DNA of 64,000 nt from Lindgomyces ingoldianus (GCF_010093535.1 NW_022985178.1:1047030-1111029), one strand, 5' to 3'. Positions 1 to 11,240 are shown, counted from the first letter of the stretch. Notes: a model not told the origin generated them from the sequence alone. Made by a program: numbers and translations.

Positions 1-2268
1 TTGACATCGGCGCCCTTGTCAAGCAGCAGCTTCACCATAGATTCCTGCCCATGTTTTGCTGCTACATATAATGGGCTCTGGTTTACGCTGTCTCTGCCAT
101 TGATAGAGGGGGCAATATCTCTTCTACATGTATCGAATATCATTTTTGATAGAGCATGGAGCCCAAATTGCGCCATGACGTGTAACCATGTGGTGTTTTT
201 CCGATACTGCTGGCTGTATCCCTTTATTTTCCACCCATCATTCGGAGCTGTCATTACCTGCACAGCACATGAAATCAAGCCGCGATGCATAAGAAAGGTG
301 CATGCTAGCTCGTACACTTCATCTTGAACTTTTGCTGCGTGTTGTCCCCAGTACCGAGCCGCATAGTCTAAGAACACGTTCTGTGCTAACCTGCTCTCAA
401 ACTTCTGATCAGAGGAACTGCTGCCCTCTCGGAAGGTATTAAATGAGAGGTAAGAAAGGCATGTCGACGCGATGTGAAGTTGAGCGCCAGGATTCCACTC
501 CTCCTTAATGCGCTCAAAGTATTCTTGTGTAGTATAGTGCACGAGACGGATTATAGCGCTCTCCTCGTCGACAATAACGAGGCCCGCGCATATTGACAAT
601 AGCTCTTCGACGTCCGGTATATTTTCTGGGTCAAGCTCCTCTTCATCTTGCTCTACTGCCAAAGCACAGCACATCTCAGCTGTAGTAAGCGGTCTTTGTG
701 CGTATGTAATCCATGACAGAACTGTCTTAGCTTGTTGGTTGTCTCTGGGTAGCTGGCCTTCTATTCTTTGGATTGCTTCCTTATAGGCATCATCAAGCGC
801 TGTGGAGCCTTTGGAGAATTTACCCAGTGTTAGCTTTACATCCTTTGGGGTCCTCTTGTCTAAGAGTGAATCTGTATGTAGGCGAGCGAGAAGGAACCTG
901 AAAGCTAGTAAGCCTATACCACACCACACTACACCACTAAGCGAAACACGTACATGCCATCTGCAGCCTCTGCAATCTTTTCTTTCACCATATTCTGCAG
1001 TCCAGAGTTGCGCTGAATGCAGTTAGGCAGCCGGTAAACCTGGCCAGCCACAAATCGCCTCACATCATCGTCTGTTGCCCGCACCTCAAGCTTCGCTACT
1101 TTCTCAAACTCTCGAACAATTTCTGGAATAAAGCGCGATGTAGCCATAAGACGCACATCATTCTGAGATTGTAGAGTTCGGATACGAGTCAAGAACTGGT
1201 GGCGGTTACCATCATCGTGTGAGCACTCATCAAGGGCGTCAACTACGATGTACACGGTCGAGAACCCTTCAAGAACTGACACCAAAGTTGCAAATACCTC
1301 TTGGTTCGATGGCCTAGTCCCTCTTTTGGCATGCTGCTTGTGCAATTGTTCTAGGGGTTGTACGAGCGAAGGTTGACTCTGGACTAGCTGCTTAAGAATA
1401 GCCGCCAGCATACTAGTAGCATCCTGGTCTTTCTTAGCCTTGTAGTTGAAATATACATACGCAACCCCCACTAAACCGCTTTGCGTTGTTCTTAATAGGT
1501 GATCGATCACAATGGCCGATATCATGGTCTTGCCAGCTCCTGGGATCCCTGGGCAGAACAGTGTCTCTTTTGGATCACGGAGCCATCTAGCAAACTCTGG
1601 AGCACTGAGAAACCACTGCCCTGTCCCTTCTTCTCTGCGACCTATAATATCAGACTGTTGAGCAGGATAATCGGTCGTTGATATCCATTTCACAAGCTCG
1701 CTGTGCCGTGCATCGCCTTGGGCCTGTCGTATCGTCTCGAGCCCAGAGTTTATGGTAGATGCATGCGCCCGAATAAGGCTACATTCTTCTTTAATTGCTT
1801 GAGATAGTTTGCTTTAATGTATAAACAGTAGATCTGCAACAATAACGCGTGGGCTTACTAGTGATCCATCTGCAAAGCAATCTCTACTAACGTCTTCAAG
1901 CGTTCCATCCTGTCTAAAATGCTGGAAATCTCCTCTTTCTTGAACTTCCATATTAATGCGTCGCCTACCTTTTTCATCTTAGTTCCCCCTGTCAGCTTGC
2001 TCTGCAGCTCCTCCAACGCTTGCTTGAACTGATCGAGTGGGCCATTTTCAGTGGCAAGGGCCCGAACGGCGGTGTGCCATGGTGTATTGGACCTTCCCTC
2101 TTCAAGACGGAACCTAAGGGTTGTGAGAAGACTGTTGAGGTTGGCCGCCTCAATCGCGCACTTCGCACGGTCTTTCGAAACATCTTTAACGTCATTCAGG
2201 TAGCAGCCGACCTTACTCGAGAGTTGGAGAATAGCAATAATGCTGGCTGTCACACTAAGTGGGTCCAT
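1..2268 (-). CDS. NACHT-ankyrin NLR-type receptor (STAND), C-terminus cut by window edge
   Basis: Three exons fit by frame and phase: 2268-1859, 1811-954 and 897 to beyond the left edge, with introns of 47 and 56 bp. Residues 1-136 look like the fungal N-terminal domain of STAND proteins (starts MDPLSVTASIIAIL). A NACHT NTPase follows: P-loop PGIPGAGKT near residues 224-232, Walker B VYIVVDALDEC, then a helical region (WITYAQRPLTTAEMCCAL) typical of fungal NLRs. The last readable segment, about 1-120 bp, is an ankyrin repeat (SPLYVAAKHGQESMVKLLLD). In this family the repeats sense a ligand, the NACHT domain oligomerises on nucleotide exchange, and the N-terminal domain signals, often in heterokaryon incompatibility or cell death; that role is inferred here. 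No stop or frameshift was seen. Repeat number is unknown because the gene leaves the window. Confidence 0.88.
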
Positions 2269-3633
2269 GGCGAAGGTGCACGAAATCTATAGAGACAAAA
2301 GGGCGCCTGGTAGTGGTTAAAGGCATGATGAAAGACAGCGCTTTGGAAAGAGCGATTAGGCTGAAGGAAAACGCTTGGTACGGTTAGCGTACGAGATCCG
2401 CCTCGTGTTGTGCCCTGTGCCTGCAACCATTGGTAAGATTAAGCCCCGCCTCACAAAGAACTTCTGTAGTGCATTCTATAAAAGCACCTAGATGCGACCA
2501 GACACGGGTATGGCTTTAATTATATGTTAAAATGTTACGGTTACAGCGGAAAGGCTACAATACAGCCTTGCCGTACCCGCCGCGGAGCCAGTGCAGATAT
2601 ACTTCCGTATTTAGAGCTATCAGCTTCCGTCAGTGGCTTATGAACAACGTTTCACCGTCACATTTGTGTAGGATATTGGATATTACCACTGGGAGTAGGG
2701 AGGACATCCGACCTGCATAGCCCTTGACCTTATGAGATGGGGGTTTCTGTACGTGTTTTGGTAGCCCCAAGGCATAGCTAAGGTTGAGTTAGATTGCAAG
2801 GCTGCGGGGCTGATCTCTGGCTTTCTTGCCGAGATTCCGCAGACTTCTTCGCACAGCCGTAGCCTTGACAGCCTCGAGCTTGGGCTTGCTGAGCTGACGA
2901 AAGTAAATTACGCTGTAATAAATATGTGAGGCACACAGACCTGGTTTGCACTAACTGGGATAGGTAATCGCTTCAAATGGAGGTACCGATTGGCGGAGAG
3001 ACTTTGCATGAATTTGCGTGCCATAGAAAACACGAGGCTGATGATGACTTCTCAGCATTATAGCGAAGTTCTTAGGCTTAGATAAGACTGTTTTATGAGT
3101 ATTTAGAGTAGTAAGAGCTTGATGGTGGTGCTGTGGTGAATAAACACTGTTTTGTTCTAAAAAGAGGCTCTGCGTAAATTAGGCGAAGGCAACAATGGGA
3201 ACGTAATTTTTAAGATAGAAAGGGGTCTTGGATGTTTGGGAATTAGCCACAACCCACGAATTAGTTAAAATCATGGTAAATTTTTAACGTATGCACAGAT
3301 TTTGACCTGCTCAAAGTTCAACTACCCCTTATATTTTTCGGTACGATAGGTTTTTCGCCGCGCAGAGGGACGTTACCCTAGGGTACACATATCGACCCAG
3401 TCTGCGTTCGCGTATCGCTAAAGCTTTATCGGCGGTGGGTTATTCCTGCCGAAACGAACTCAGAGCTCTCAACACCTCTTCTCAAGAGACTAACATTGTT
3501 CACGTTCTTATCAGCCGGCCGCTGTTATCTCTATACCAAAACTAAAACCGGACTACTCGACTGTGCAAGTGGGCATCATGACCTCTTTTCCTGCTTCTCG
3601 GTGGTTCTTTGCCGCTTGAGATTTTAACTCACA
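2269..3633. other. intergenic, no supported gene
   Basis: About 1.36 kb between the start of the NLR gene and the amidase relic. Only short open frames occur (for example 2532-2720), without recognisable motifs. The part next to 2268 should hold the NLR promoter, but I see no distinctive element. Confidence 0.5.
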
Positions 3634-4905
3634 ATGTCTGTTGTATTCATTAGCACAGGTCCAAGGACGGGTTAGTCACCCTCTTCCCATTCCTCATCGA
3701 GGAAGCAAACAGACACGAAGAAGCTATCTGCAGTTGACGCAGAAAACCTCCGCTTAATCGCGGAAAAATTCCGCGTCGCCATCCCTGCTAAGGACGAAGA
3801 GCATTATTTGCACCTCCTGAACAGCCTCGACGCTTCCGTTCAACTGACCGAACCCCTACCCCCTTACACCGACCCACACCTACTACTCGACCCTGAGACA
3901 TTACCTCGTACATATACGAAGCTTGGTGGTGTGAAAGACAAGAATCGGCTGAACACATGGAGCTATCAAACCTGCATCTCAATCCGATGACGACTATATT
4001 GGAGGAGAACAAGATTTTGCTGGAGGTGATGGCGGGATATGGTGGTATTAATCCAGAGTGTATATTTCTGACGCTGCTGAGGGAGAATGTGACTAACTAC
4101 TACGTACTCCTTCAAGCTTCGGTTTCAGAAAAGAAAAGTAAAAGAGTATAGACGCTGTAATCTACTGGCGGTAGTACCCGCCTTGGCAGTATAAAGGAGG
4201 GCCTCCAAGTATCTGGGTTGTCCGAGGATGTCAAATTAGTGATCCATGCCGCAATAGCACAGTTCAAATCCATCAGCGCAGATGTTCAGGAAGTCAGCAT
4301 CCTAATATATCTCATTAGGCCTTCAACCCAAACGGTTGTCACTCTCCCTGTGATCGGGTCCTACTGGCTTCAGAATCGTGTTCCGCCTTATCTGAACCAC
4401 ACCATGCTGGATGTAAGGTCTCCGGTCTTCAATCAAAAATACGGTTGAAGGTTTGAATAAGCATAATCCGGGGGTAGTGAATATGGTCTTAAACTCTGCG
4501 TTTCTCAATGAGAAACCATAAGCCAATACCATGGCCGCAAAGGCTATAACGCTCGTACAGCAGCTACAAGAGGCTTATGGCGAGGATTCAAAAGGGCTCG
4601 ATGTCCTGCTCGCGCCAGTGAACCCCAAAGCGGGGAGCAAGCATCCAGAAAATGGGAAGAATGTGGCGGAGAAGATGTATCCGGCAATTAGGGCGACGTT
4701 GAATACATGCCAATTCAACATCACAGGGCGTAAGAACCCCACAATGCGTAAAAATATATTGTTCTTGACTTGGGTAGACCTGGGGTTGAGTATGCCGGCT
4801 TGCTGGGGCAAGGTACCAGACGGCCTGGACACGCCGCTAGTTTCTATGCAAATGGTTGTGAAGAGGTTCGACGAGATAAGTATTTATAGGGCTGCCGCCG
4901 CTTAG
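3634..4905 (+). pseudogene. amidase-signature family relic lacking the catalytic core
   Basis: Pieces of one amidase read in order on the + strand. About 3728-3985 gives the N-terminal region (AENLRLIAEKFRVAIP, then NTWSYQT). About 3986-4065 gives ILLEVMAGYGGINPE, which in intact enzymes lies after the catalytic part. About 4160-4310 gives GLSEDVKLVIHAAIAQFKS, and 4531-4905 gives the C-terminal region (NTCQFNITG, ending YRAAAA). The segment that should carry the Ser-Ser-Lys triad and the GGSSGG signature is absent between 3985 and 3999, and stops or frame changes separate the pieces. Intact family members hydrolyse amides and are usually 500-600 residues long. The relic cannot encode an active enzyme. 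The identity rests on pattern recognition of conserved family segments. Confidence 0.7.
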
Positions 4906-5183
4906 GAGGTGGGAGGACAAAGTCCTGACAAGTGGAATGGCCGGCTCAACTAAAGGTTGCCTGATCTTCAATAGATTGGGCAACTGGAAGGATTCCCATT
5001 TTGGCTTCTGCCATAGATACTTCATCTTCTCAACGAATGTGGAATACGGTAGGGGTGTAGTATAGGCCAGAAATTGGCATCTTGTGGCCGCTCTCCCCAT
5101 ATTCCAGCGAGAGGTTCAACAGGTACAGACCACCCTAGTCATGCCCCGCGTCATGTAAGAACATGCAGTAGTGTAGATTTGTA

Positions 5184-6064
5184 TCATTCTTCATCGTCTT
5201 CACTGTCTTCCTCGTGCGCATCCTCGAGCACTGTTTCACATTGCCTTCTCAGCTCTTCCACGCCAGGGACACCCTTCCACTTGTCAAGGATCCTGCTGAC
5301 GTCTTCCCACTCCCTCCCGGCCTCCTCAGTGCTCTCGGTATGGACCAATTCCCTCAGCCTGCGCGGGGTATCAAGAACCCACCGCACGGTGTCCTTCTCT
5401 TTGCTGCTTCGCGTCGGCTCGTGATCATCATGCACCATTTCCACCCGTACATCCAAGCCCAGACCCTTGGGGCGTTCCGGCATACTCTGCATTGAGGAAG
5501 ACAAGGAAGCCGCCGTTTCGGCAATGTGTGATATCGCAGGAGATAGAGTATGGGTAGTCGGGGCCAAGGGGTCCATATTCGTGCGCATGCGGCGGATGGT
5601 GGAAGTTGCGGAGAGGAGTTTGGAGTAGTTGTCGTAGACGAGGGACTTGCGGTCGCTATCTAAATTTCGTATCTCTGGTGGCTAAATTAGTACGACGGGC
5701 TGGGAAGGAAGGGTGTGGAATCTGGGAGGAGGTACATACGAGACACCAAATCAGCTTCTACTTTCAGCACCCCCGATAGCCCGGATGTAGTCAGGACGTT
5801 GCTAACGAAGGCCTCGGCGTTGAATCCTTCCTTATCCAGCTCGGTTAGGGATTCCTCGTCCTCGGTGGAAACAGCTACCCGGGTAGATTCTTCAGAGATT
5901 TTGGACTCAGCGTCTTTGCCAGCTTTTAGCCCGTAGTAATCGCGAAGGGCGGCACGATTTCGGCGGGTGTTCGTAGGTATGGGTCGGGTGGCGTCGAAGG
6001 AGGTGCGGGTGGATGAAGGAGAGCGGACCGAGGTGCTGACGCGGGGAGATGCTATAGTAGACAT
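5184..6064 (-). CDS. vps51: Vps51, GARP/EARP tethering complex subunit
   Basis: Two exons (6064-5740 and 5674-5184) with a 65 bp intron give about 271 residues. The frame has a Ser/Thr-rich N-terminus, then RAALRDYYGL, the conserved Vps51 block EGFNAEAFVSNVL, and SLVYDNYSKLLSATSTIRRM after the splice, the hallmark of the Vps51/Vps67 family. The C-terminus is acidic. Vps51 is a small subunit of the GARP complex, which tethers endosome-derived vesicles at the trans-Golgi network. The start at 6064 gives the expected short, poorly conserved N-terminus; an in-frame upstream extension to 6265 is open but unlikely. Divergent from the RMI1 gene with 327 bp between the starts. Housekeeping gene, intact. 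Confidence 0.85.
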
Positions 6065-6391
6065 TTTAGAAGTCGGGTTGTGAAGAGATAAAAGCCAGAC
6101 AACGAAGAGGGTTTGTCTAGAGAAGTGCTGGAGCTTGCGGAGCTTGCAGGGCTTGGGGGGGTCCGATGCAAGATGCAAGGTTCGGCCTGGGCGAATTTGG
6201 CAGAGGCCCTTAGCATCCCTGCCAATCCGCGAATCTTTCGCTCTCCCCTCCATCAGTACCTTCACACTACCTTCACCACTACCTTCACCACTACCTTCAC
6301 CACTACCTTCACCCTTACAAATTCTTGCCGTCTCAAGATATGATGCCTAATTCACTTTTATGACTAGATGGTGTCTGTAATTCCCGCCTGA
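6065..6391. promoter_or_regulatory. shared divergent promoter region of VPS51 and RMI1
   Basis: The 327 bp between the two start codons must supply upstream sequence for both genes. It is C/T-rich on the + strand near RMI1 and contains a short tandem repeat (separate entry). No individual factor site can be named with confidence. Confidence 0.5.
6258..6314 (+). repeat. 12-bp tandem repeat (ACCTTCACCACT), about 4.7 copies
   Basis: The unit ACCTTCACCACT is repeated almost perfectly; the first copy lacks one C. It lies about 80-130 bp upstream of the RMI1 start and is probably in its promoter or 5' leader. Copy number could vary between strains. Confidence 0.85.
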
Positions 6392-7090
6392 ATGGCGAAC
6401 GCCCTCCTCGTTGAGGTCACACAGCACCTCCACTCTCGCCATCTCCACCCCTCCCCGCAATGGCTGCAAACCTTCATCTCGGGCACGCGTCCCAACACCC
6501 CCCTCCCAGCCCTCAAATCGACCGCCCTTTTCCGTCTCCTCGCAACCGACATTGCCTCCACCCTCCTCCCCCCGCCCACCGCTCTCTTCCCTTCGGACAT
6601 CGCCAACGCCCGCATCCAGTCTCGGCACCTCCATGGCCCTCTCGTCTGCCAGGTCCTCGATATTGAAGACATCGGCCATTCGCGCTGGTCGCAGGTTGAG
6701 GCTATTGAGTTGAAAGAACGTGGCGAGACGACGAAGGGAAGGGAGATTGTGCGGGTTGCGCCCGGCGAGAATGATGCAACGGGGGACGCTGGCGAGACAC
6801 CGGCGGTGGCGAGTAAGGGGCCTTTTAAGTTACTGCTACAGGATGCCAAAGGAGCGAAAGTGTATGCATTTGATTTTAGAGGGATGGAGGGGCTGAATAC
6901 AGACATGAATATTGGCCTGAAGCTTGTGTTGAGAAATGTTGAGGTTCGGAGAGCTGTTGTAATGCTCGAACCTGGTGGTGTTCAGGTGCTTGGTGGGAAG
7001 ATTGAGGCGCTGGATAAGGCGTGGAAAGAGGGGAGGAAGGAGAGGCTGATGGCTGCTGCGAGGGCTGGGAGAGAGGAGAATGCCCGCTGA
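6392..7090 (+). CDS. rmi1: RecQ-mediated genome instability protein 1 (Rmi1), OB-fold
   Basis: One uninterrupted frame of 232 residues. The N-terminal part (SPQWLQTFI, then a hydrophobic/proline stretch) and the OB-fold segments GPLVCQVLDIEDIGHSRWSQ, KLLLQDAKGAKVYAFDF and IGLKLVLRNVEVRRAVVMLEPGGVQVLGG match the Rmi1 family. Rmi1 binds Top3 and the RecQ helicase Sgs1 and promotes dissolution of double Holliday junctions. The length fits fungal Rmi1 proteins of about 200-260 residues. The C-terminal tail is Arg/Lys/Glu-rich. No introns. Next to VPS51, divergently oriented. Confidence 0.87.
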   Translation: MANALLVEVTQHLHSRHLHPSPQWLQTFISGTRPNTPLPALKSTALFRLLATDIASTLLPPPTALFPSDIANARIQSRHLHGPLVCQVLDIEDIGHSRWSQVEAIELKERGETTKGREIVRVAPGENDATGDAGETPAVASKGPFKLLLQDAKGAKVYAFDFRGMEGLNTDMNIGLKLVLRNVEVRRAVVMLEPGGVQVLGGKIEALDKAWKEGRKERLMAAARAGREENAR

Positions 7091-7599
7091 TGCCAGACAT
7101 TATAAGGGAACAATGTCCTTCGCAGTTAGTTAGTCATTTTTCCACCATCTGGCAACTGAGCCAAACAGGAACACATGATCGAATCCCTGTGACCCCACGT
7201 TGCGTTGCCGATACTGCTGAGCTTGGCTTGCACGCTGAAATGCTATCCATCCCTCCGGTGGAGTCTCAGGCCGTAGTCACGGTTGAGTTCGAACAACTAC
7301 TCCTAATTCCTTAGTTAGAGGAAGATGGTCTGTGGTTAATGTCATATGATGTAAAAGTAGTCCTTGGTAGAAGATTCGTTTTGGGCTTATAGGTTTCGTC
7401 CCGGGGAACGCCTCGTTTTGGAAGTACAATTAGAGATGGCAAGCAGCCATTTCCTACCAAGCCGTACCATGAGCACCTCAAGAACCCACAGTCTCGGCAA
7501 CGTGACTTCGGTAATTACAGTTTGGGTAGAGCAACTGTCCTTCGTCATACCACTCTACATACTCTCCGGCTTTTGATCAAAGTACCAAGCCTTCCCATC

Positions 7600-8590
7600 A
7601 ACCTCGTAACGCGACCTGGTCCACGTGCGACTCGGTCCCCGCTGTACTATGATCCTTCGGCCCTCCGATGCATGGCGTGAATTGCACTCAATCCGAGGCA
7701 CCGTCCAGATGAATGTCCTCCCGTGTCACATTTTTCGCCGTGAAACTACCTTTTTTGCCTGCCCGAAGACCGACGGCTGTTGGCATCCCTGAAATGCCAA
7801 TGCTGTGAAAAACGATGTTCTACACCACTTGGTTGATATTTACGAGCTGTAATTCTATACGTCAATCTAAGCGCCGTCTCGGGTGCTCTTTCTTGCATTG
7901 GACGTCGAAAGGGACGGGGCTGCTCACTCCGTTTTGCAGAGTGATGTAGGAGTGCGTGTTTTCGATCCCTGTAGGGGAAGTTAGGATGTTCGAGCCATCG
8001 GTCACTCTATCACCATCTTGCCGATGGGGGATGGCTGCTAGATTCTGACATACACTCAATCTGTGAGCTTACCTCACCAACTGCGAACTAAACCTACCAA
8101 CCGCGAACTGAACCCACCAACCGTGGGGTGAACCCACCAACCGTGAACTAAACCCACCAATCGTGAACTAAACCCACAAGCCGCGAATTGAACCCACAAA
8201 CCGCAAAGAAACCCTAGTGCACCGACAAATCTCAGACTGGCGACCCAGCGCGCGAGAACTGCCATAGATGTTGAACGCCGGACTTGCAGAGGTCAGCTTC
8301 TTTACTAGTCACCGGTGTTGAATCCTAACTTGGACTTTCTAGTAGTCGGGATCGTTGGAAAGTTTTGTGTTCCTTCGATTTGGATATCACAGCGCAGACA
8401 GCCGGAGAAGAGGGGGACGGAGAGGATGTTGAATGTCTTGCTAGAGGGGACAATAATCGAGCCCTCTTTTCTACATACTTGGTTTGTGGAGAGGGGAGCG
8501 TCGACGTCACCAATTGAGGGGGTGATTGGGGATTGGGGGTTTCATGGCGATGGAGCCGCATTTCTAAGTAGGGAGGATGTGCCATTCTAG
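7600..8590 (-). pseudogene. possible decayed GH28-like (pectinase-type) gene
   Basis: On the - strand about 8585-8330 reads as a segment resembling the N-terminal part of fungal GH28 glycoside hydrolases: STNQVCRKEGSIIVP and, later, FSGCLRCDIQIEGT. In the family this precedes the beta-helix, as in xylogalacturonan hydrolases and polygalacturonases. Further down, 8059-7862 (IENTHSYITLQNG) and about 7840-7600 keep open but unconnected frames (KNVTREDIHLDGAS; TWTRSRYEVDGKAWYF). No continuous gene can be assembled, and a minisatellite sits in the middle. I could not find the catalytic Asp motifs. The assignment is weak and could be wrong; it may be several unrelated fragments. Confidence 0.3.
8071..8216. 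repeat. 20-bp minisatellite, about 7 copies
   Basis: Imperfect tandem copies of a 20 bp unit close to AACCCACCAACCGTGAACTA, with single-base differences between copies (ACCTACCAACCGCGAACTG and similar). It is not obviously part of a transposon. Confidence 0.85.
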
Positions 8591-8825
8591 AAACAAGAAA
8601 AAGTGACGAGAAGGACCAGGAATCTCATAACGGCGGGATACTGAATACTGTGCGATGTGCAATGTTCTGTGAGTTCCTGACTTCGTGGAGAGGATTCGTG
8701 GGTATTACTGTCTTACAGGCTTAATAGGTTCACTTATTATGCTATCAGTACAGTCTTCTATCCAGAGCCTTGAAACCTCTTCTACGAGCGCCTTCCATAG
8801 TAAAGAAAATAAATCCATGCTACAG

Positions 8826-9432
8826 TGACGCAAAATCTTCGTGTTGCTGCGACGTCCCAAGGACCTTCCAGGTTATATGTACGTGTCGGATCCAGGTCTC
8901 GCAGACGCCGGCTAGGAATTTCACGCTAGCTCACTTTATAACTCATTCATAGCCGCTTCCTTGCCGAAGGTGTTCAAGAAGCCCAAAAGGACTTCCGGAC
9001 CAGAAGTATCTTAGCATTGCGGATCGGCCGGAGGAGTGTGAGCGAACAGAACCCAAGCCTGGGAAGCCTGGATGACGAGGGCTGACTCGATGGAATTGCG
9101 CATTCCCGAATGGAGCCTTTGCCATCACGATACTGATCGCGATTTTTAGAAGCTGGCAGCTTTCGACGACTCAGTGATAGCGCTTTGGCCGAGAAGGTAA
9201 CAATCACTAAGCCCAAAACGGTCCAGCGCCTTGGCCAACCATCCATTGTAGTTGAAACTACATTCGCATAGCCTGAAAATATAGGACGGTAGTGTTGAGC
9301 CTTGAGGATTAAAGCCTGAGGATATTTAAAGACACTGGAAACCCCGTTTATCAACCACTCTAGCGCTCTCTCTAGTTCTGCTCGTTTGAATGTGTCTGAT
9401 GAAGCTTCTGCGCATCCTGTTGTGGTTCCCAT
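8826..9432 (-). CDS. hypothetical short protein, uncertain
   Basis: The - strand frame from 9432 is open for 152 codons. Its first 95 residues look protein-like: an amphipathic start (RAELERALEWLINGVSSVF) and a hydrophobic stretch RWTVLGLVIVTFSAKALSL that could be a membrane segment. About 8925-8826 a second frame ends in VKFLAGVCETWIRHVHITW and reaches a stop at 8826, so a spliced two-exon gene is possible, but I could not find a junction I trust. I do not recognise the family. It may also be a fragment of a decayed gene. It faces away from the acyltransferase at 9688. Confidence 0.3.
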
Positions 9433-9687
9433 GATAGGCTAGTTCCGGAATATGCTGGGCCGTGCGTACACTTGTGGCGCCCTTCGGCTTCATACCGTTC
9501 TTTTAATTGGCTACAGTAACTCTCAATGCACTACTGAACGAACCCCTATTTCTTCAAAATTTCATGCGTGACACTTATGGAGACTGCCATTCATATAAGG
9601 GGTGTAATTCAGACGGAGGATAATGGCTGTCCTGCTCAAGGCGCAGATTTAAAGCATCGAACTTGGATCTATAGTTGAGGTCACTCA

Positions 9688-11240
9688 ATGGCGGCATTAC
9701 GGAGCCTACTCGGAGCCTCACCTGCAAGAAGTGCACCGCCGCAGGTCGAGAGTGACGATGTCTACCCTGTTCATATGCTAGATGACACCAAAACACTCCG
9801 GCACATAGTCGTAACGTGGACATTGCGCTTCAACGATGTGCTGGACGCGGAGAGACTGCATACCTCGTTGTCGAGACTGCTGGAGATTGGAGACTGGAGG
9901 AAGGTCGGCGGTCGGCTGCGATTACAGGTCAGCTTCTCATTTGATCGTCTGCGGCCGGTCAATAGCTGCTGACTTAGGCTCGTTAGGAGAATGGAGAACT
10001 GGAGATTTATGTTCCACGTCCCTTCACGGCGGAACGTCCTGCCGTGTCCTATACCCATCAATCCATTGGCATGGATATCGAGGACCATCCGCTAGCAAAG
10101 ACCCTCCCTAAAGCAACCAGCTCCCCATCCATCCAGCCTGGGCCTCAGGGCTTTCGAGCCTTTGCAGCTCGGGAAGATGCGCCAGCGACGCTCGAGGATT
10201 TCATCTACCGGGACACGCCCCAACTATCTCTTCACATCACTTCGTTTAACGACGCCACGCTCGTGGCTCTCTCATGGCCGCACACACTTATGGATGTCAT
10301 GGGCCAGCAAGCCCTCTTGCGTGGCTGGTCTCTGGTGCTCGCCGGCCGGGAGTCAGAAGTGCCGCCTATGCTCGGTGCGCGAGAGGATGCGATATGTGCA
10401 GCCGCAGATGCTCATGTGGAGAATAAAGAGGAGTTCAGGCTTGGACAGAAGCAGCTGATGGGATGGAATATGCTCATGTTTGGGCTGCGCTTTGCCTGGG
10501 ACATGTTGTGGAACCGGGTTGTGGAGACGCGCACCATCTTCTTGCCCAAGACGACGGTGGCTGAGTTGCGACGCCAGGCACAGGGCGACCTGGCCACCCA
10601 AGGCGGTGGGGAGGGGGAGCCTTTCATCAGTGAGGGCGATGTATTGACGGCGTGGGCAATCCGCGCGGTGGCTTCCTCCCTGCCGCAGCCACGGCCTGTG
10701 ACAGCGCTTCACGCGCTCAACGCGCGATTCCGACTCTCGTCACTTGCCCAGGCTTCGGGTGTTTATGTCCAGAATATGGCAGTGGCAGCGTTCACGTTCC
10801 TGTCTCCCGAGGTTGCAACGGGACCTCTAGGACCCATCGCTTTGGAGAACCGGCGCCATCTGATTGAGCAATCGACAGAGGCTCAGGTGCTGGCCTTCTT
10901 GCGCGAGCTGCGACGTGAATCTAAGTCAAGCAGTGACCCGGCGATGGTGTGTGGCGAGTCTGGCGCCCTGCTGATGCCCCTGACCAACTGGACACGGGCC
11001 GACTTCTTTAAGACGGCCGACTTCAGCCCTGCACTTGTGCGTGCAGGCGAGACAGGGCAGTCGAGGAGTAACCCACCTGGAACCATGATTTTTCATCACG
11101 CACAATCGATGCAACAGAGCCCAACTGTCAGAAATGTAGTCGTGGTTCTGGGAAAGGATTACAGCGACAACTACTGGCTGACTGGGACTCTATTACCCCC
11201 GGCTTGGGCCAAGATCGAAGAAGACCTCAATATGACATGA
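9688..11240 (+). CDS. BAHD-type acyltransferase (transferase family)
   Basis: Two exons (9688-9927 and 9987-11240) with a 59 bp intron give about 497 residues. The catalytic HxxxD motif is present as HTLMD near residues 179-183, in the context SWPHTLMDVMGQ. The overall layout (N-terminal ALRSLLGASP region, VYPVHMLDDT, then the second half with NWTRADF in place of the plant DFGWG motif) fits fungal transferase-family enzymes such as trichothecene 3-O-acetyltransferase relatives. These move an acyl group from acyl-CoA to a hydroxyl or amine of a secondary metabolite; the substrate here is unknown. No signal peptide, likely cytosolic. The frame is intact although the neighbours on both sides are degenerate or transposons. 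No biosynthetic partner lies within 10 kb, so its pathway is open. Confidence 0.8.

Noticed and set aside
4837..5100. 87-codon - strand frame
   Set aside because: Partly antisense to the amidase relic; no motif.
8071..8216. CRISPR-like repeat array
   Set aside because: Units are directly contiguous with no spacers, and the context is eukaryotic.
8206..8220. AAACCCTA resembling telomeric repeat
   Set aside because: Single occurrence at the end of the minisatellite; no tandem CCCTAA array.
10353..10712. Antisense frames over the BAHD-type gene as separate genes
   Set aside because: Shadows of a well-supported coding exon carrying the family motifs.
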